Below are positions 6,679 through 8,845 of a stretch of DNA of 8,845 nt, piece after piece; the stretch's first letter is position 1, and every line of letters starts with the position of its first letter. The stretch is from Bacteroidales bacterium (GTDB taxonomy: Bacteria; Bacteroidota; Bacteroidia; Bacteroidales; JAADJA01). The notes under the pieces are model-generated. The model was given only the letters and a program-made list of their open reading frames with translations, was not told the DNA's origin and did not search any database. The stretch covers positions 1-8,845 of the forward strand of contig JAIOTR010000214.1 of assembly GCA_021106665.1 (NCBI GenBank). The letters run 5' to 3'. Made by a program: the position numbers and the translations under genes.

Positions 6679-6892
6679 CAGGGCTGTTCAATTCTAAAAT
6701 AATAAAAAATTTGACAAATCTTACAATATTAAATATCAGTATTTTATATAAAGAGGGGGTTCCTCTTTGTGAATCTCTGTGGAAACTTTGTGAAATAGCT
6801 ATAACACAGAGCTACACTGAGAAGCACAGAGTTACACAGAGAAAAGACAAAATAAAAGTTATTAACAAAAGCGATGGCATTGAACAGCCCTG
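6679..6892. mobile_element. 214-bp MITE-like non-autonomous element
   Basis: The ends are a perfect 14-bp inverted repeat: CAGGGCTGTTCAAT at 6679-6692 and ATTGAACAGCCCTG at 6879-6892. Immediately outside them, CAAAATCATT occurs at 6669-6678 and again at 6893-6902 in the same orientation, as expected for a 10-bp target-site duplication. No transposase is encoded, so movement would need an enzyme supplied elsewhere in the genome. A 9-13 bp duplication is compatible with several DDE families, such as some IS4 and IS903-type elements, but I cannot assign one. The core carries a phased CACAGAG palindrome. The intact duplication suggests insertion not long ago. Confidence 0.85.
6750..6841. repeat. 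Opposed arrays of CTCTGTG / CACAGAG heptamers on a 10-11 bp period
   Basis: On the right arm, CACAGAG (or CACTGAG) begins at 6805, 6815, 6825 and 6835, exactly every 10 bases. On the left arm the complementary CTCTGTG (or CTTTGTG) begins at 6765, 6775 and 6786. The arms face each other around ATAGCTAT at 6795-6802. A small 7-bp hairpin (AAAGAGG/CCTCTTT, 6750-6768) overlaps the left edge. As RNA or single-stranded DNA the arms would form a long stem of 7-bp helices separated by about 3-base internal loops; as duplex DNA all sites of one arm fall on one face of the helix. Confidence 0.8.
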
Positions 6893-6902
6893 CAAAATCA
6901 TT
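6893..6902 (+). repeat. Target-site duplication, right copy
   Basis: CAAAATCATT directly abuts the right terminal repeat of the 214-bp element, identical in all 10 bases to the left copy at 6669-6678. Confidence 0.8.
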
Positions 6903-7017
6903 ATTCATCCTGCTTATTGTTCCCTAGTTAATTTTAGTTAATATTTTGTGACCAATTCATTTATAAATCTTAAAATGCTTAATTTCGCCAGCTAATCTGA
7001 AAATAATTTGCTTACCC

Positions 7018-8845
7018 ATGGAATTATACAAAAAGTTAAACCGCATAACCGGTTGGATTGTTTTTGCTATTGCATCAATCGTTTATTTACTTACTGTTGA
7101 ACCTACTGCCAGTTGGTGGGACTGCGGCGAGTATATCGCTACTGCTTATAAACTGCAAGTTGGGCATCCTCCGGGAGCGCCATTGTTCCAATTGATCGGC
7201 AGGTTTTTCTCACTATTTGCTTTCGGTGATGTTTCCAATGTAGCCTTGATGGTTAATATTATGTCTGCACTTAGCAGCAGTTTTACCATCCTGTTTCTCT
7301 TCTGGACGATAACACACCTTGCAAAGAAGATTATGTTGCAATCAGGTGAAGTGACTGATGGTAAAATGTATGCAGTTTTGGGTAGTGGAGTTGTAGGAGC
7401 TTTAGCTTTTACATTCTCAGATTCCTTTTGGTTCTCAGCTGCTGAAGGTGAAGTATATGCCATGTCCTCTTTGTTTACCGCTGTTGTTTTTTGGGCTATA
7501 TTAAAGTGGGAAGATGAAGCGGACGGAATTCATGCCAACAGGTGGATATTACTAATAGCCTTTTTAATGGGCCTCTCCATCGGGGTGCACCTTCTTAATT
7601 TACTTGCAATCCCTGCTATTGCTTTTGTGTATTATTTCAAGAAATATAAACCAACTACAAAGGGTGTAATTCTGACAGGTATTATTTCTGTTGTATTTTT
7701 AGGAATAATAATGAACGGTATAATTCCCTGGATAGTGAAATTGTCGAGCTTATTTGAGTTACTTTTTGTAAATTCATTTCGATTACCTTTTAATTCAGGT
7801 ACCGCCTTTTATTTCGTTTTACTGATTGGATTGATCATCTGGGGACTTCATTATACCAGGAAAAAGCAAAAAGTTTTATGGAATACGATTATATTGAGTT
7901 TTACATTTATCCTTATCGGGTATTCTTCCTTTTTTATGATCATTATCCGTTCCAGTGCCGATCCTCCTATAGATGAAAACAGCCCTGAAGATGCGATTAG
8001 TTTATTATCGTATTTAGCCCGTGAGCAATATGGCGACTGGCCTATATTGTACGGACAATATTATAATGCCCCAACTGTGGATTTGAAAGATGGCAATCCT
8101 ATATATGTTAAGGATACAAAAAAGAAAAAGTATGTAATCACGGATGATCGTAAAGGAACAATTCCGGTTTATGATCCAAGGTTTACAACGCTTTTCCCAC
8201 GGATGTGGAGCAGTCAGAAATCCGCTCACATTCAAATGTATAAGCAATACGGAAAAATCAAAGGTATCCCGATGGAAGTGCAAAAGGATGATGGAACCGC
8301 AGATATTAAAATGAAACCTACATTCGGCGAAAATTTAAGATTCTTCTTTACTTACCAGTTAGGACATATGTATTTCCGGTATTTTATGTGGAATTTCTCA
8401 GGGCGGCAGAACGATATTGAAAGCCAGGGAGAAATTGAGCATGGAAACTGGTTAACAGGTTTCAACTGGTTTGATGAAAATATACTTGGATTAGGGCCAC
8501 AGGATAATTTACCTGATAGTACACGTAATCCGGCACGAAATAAATTTTTTATGCTTCCGTTTTTGCTAGGTTTGCTGGGATTGTTTTATCATCTGAACAG
8601 CAATAAAAAAGATACCCTTGTTATTGCCCTGCTGTTTTTAATGACAGGTATAGCTGTTACCGTTTACCTTAATCAGTATCCATATCAACCTCGGGAAAGG
8701 GATTACGCTTATGCAAGTTCATTTTATGCATTTGCGATTTGGATAGGTTTTGGTGTGCTGGCACTTTTTAATATACTTCAAAAAAGAATGAACCCCAAGA
8801 TTGCTGCAATTGCTGTAACTGCCTTTTCTCTTTTACTTGTGCCAA
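7018..8845 (+). CDS. DUF2723 / GT117-family multipass membrane protein, 3' end cut by window edge
   Basis: ATG at 7018 opens a frame that stays open to the last base, giving 609 residues without a stop. The N-terminus MELYKKLNRITGW leads into a first membrane helix and then TVEPTASWWDCGEY (Asp35, Glu38), the hallmark of DUF2723, followed by QVGHPPGAPLF. Acidic residues in the first outer loop are the usual catalytic signature of GT-C glycosyltransferases. About 12 membrane segments are visible (roughly residues 12-27, 75-98, 120-137, 149-162, 175-207, 216-240, 261-278, 288-312, 512-526, 532-551, 565-586, 596 on), with a large outer loop at about 313-510. QPRERDYAYA (557-566) is also family-typical. 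DUF2723 is classed as GT117; its animal relative TMEM260 is a protein O-mannosyltransferase, so a lipid-sugar-dependent transferase acting on exported proteins is the inferred role. Bacteroidota members, as I recall, run to about 1000 residues, so about 40 percent is missing. Confidence 0.93.
   Translation, partial: MELYKKLNRITGWIVFAIASIVYLLTVEPTASWWDCGEYIATAYKLQVGHPPGAPLFQLIGRFFSLFAFGDVSNVALMVNIMSALSSSFTILFLFWTITHLAKKIMLQSGEVTDGKMYAVLGSGVVGALAFTFSDSFWFSAAEGEVYAMSSLFTAVVFWAILKWEDEADGIHANRWILLIAFLMGLSIGVHLLNLLAIPAIAFVYYFKKYKPTTKGVILTGIISVVFLGIIMNGIIPWIVKLSSLFELLFVNSFRLPFNSGTAFYFVLLIGLIIWGLHYTRKKQKVLWNTIILSFTFILIGYSSFFMIIIRSSADPPIDENSPEDAISLLSYLAREQYGDWPILYGQYYNAPTVDLKDGNPIYVKDTKKKKYVITDDRKGTIPVYDPRFTTLFPRMWSSQKSAHIQMYKQYGKIKGIPMEVQKDDGTADIKMKPTFGENLRFFFTYQLGHMYFRYFMWNFSGRQNDIESQGEIEHGNWLTGFNWFDENILGLGPQDNLPDSTRNPARNKFFMLPFLLGLLGLFYHLNSNKKDTLVIALLFLMTGIAVTVYLNQYPYQPRERDYAYASSFYAFAIWIGFGVLALFNILQKRMNPKIAAIAVTAFSLLLVP

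Larger units (their letters stand above)
6538..7017. other. 480-base intergenic region containing a MITE
   Basis: Between the 5' end of tRNA-Gln and the DUF2723 gene lies AT-rich DNA with no convincing gene. A + strand frame at 6627-6941 exists but merely crosses the inserted element and is rejected. About half of the gap is the 214-bp element at 6679-6892. The remainder, 6538-6668 and 6903-7017, must hold the tRNA promoter (minus strand) and the promoter of the DUF2723 gene (+ strand); I see no strong consensus match for either. Confidence 0.7.

Noticed and set aside
6669..6902. CRISPR array, suggested by the regular short repeats
   Set aside because: The repeats are 7-base units with 3-base spacers inside an inverted-repeat-bounded element, with no 25-40 base repeats, unique spacers or cas genes.
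6627..6941. 104-codon + strand open frame with a Cys/Ser/Thr-rich middle
   Set aside because: It crosses both ends of the MITE and both target-site copies, its middle is just the translated CTCTGTG/CACAGAG repeat, and there is no start context or protein-like composition.
7003..7010. ATAATTTG as a -7 box for the DUF2723 gene
   Set aside because: It is one base short of TAnnTTTG spacing and would place the transcript start almost on the ATG; no supporting -33 element was found.
7146..7463. Minus-strand frame of 105 codons
   Set aside because: It lies wholly inside the DUF2723 gene, whose protein is strongly recognisable on the + strand.
8014..8283. Minus-strand frame of 89 codons
   Set aside because: Antisense shadow of the large outer loop of the DUF2723 protein.

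Overview
The window is AT-rich DNA that looks like a member of the Bacteroidota, probably an environmental or marine Bacteroidales-like lineage. Supporting signs are signal peptides ending in a Ser-Gln or Ala-Gln junction, Bacteroidota-type families (the NTF2-like plus LRR secreted protein, a dockerin-like secreted module, a DUF2723/GT117 membrane protein), weak Shine-Dalgarno sequences, and a tRNA-Gln without an encoded CCA end. No plasmid, phage or CRISPR genes are visible.

Left part (1-3365): two tightly coupled + strand genes. The first is cut by the left edge (stop at 745-747). The second starts with TTG inside that stop (744) and encodes an 873-residue exported protein. That protein has a conserved N-terminal domain followed by three leucine-rich-repeat cassettes, each introduced by its own Trp-containing cap. 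Next (3416-5083) comes a secreted endonuclease/exonuclease/phosphatase-fold enzyme fused to a C-terminal module with two dockerin-like calcium loops. These three genes lie in one direction with short gaps and are probably co-expressed, but their substrates are unknown.

Middle (5084-6537): a 581-base gene-free AT-rich gap with a duplicated TTAAC-N5-GTTAA-like motif, then an outer-membrane beta-barrel gene (5665-6411). It is followed by a 12-bp bidirectional terminator hairpin (6430-6465) shared with a convergent tRNA-Gln(TTG) gene on the minus strand (6467-6537).

Right part (6538-8845): upstream of the tRNA is the clearest non-coding structure in the window, a 214-bp transposase-less element (6679-6892). 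It has perfect 14-bp terminal inverted repeats and a perfect 10-bp flanking direct repeat, so it looks like a fairly recent MITE-type insertion. Its core is an opposing array of CACAGAG/CTCTGTG heptamers spaced 10-11 bp apart. A DUF2723/GT117-family multipass membrane protein starts at 7018 and runs off the right edge.

Most of the window is ordinary Bacteroidota housekeeping and envelope content. The observations most worth following are the MITE with its helically phased heptamer core and the three-cassette LRR protein with its coupled upstream partner.
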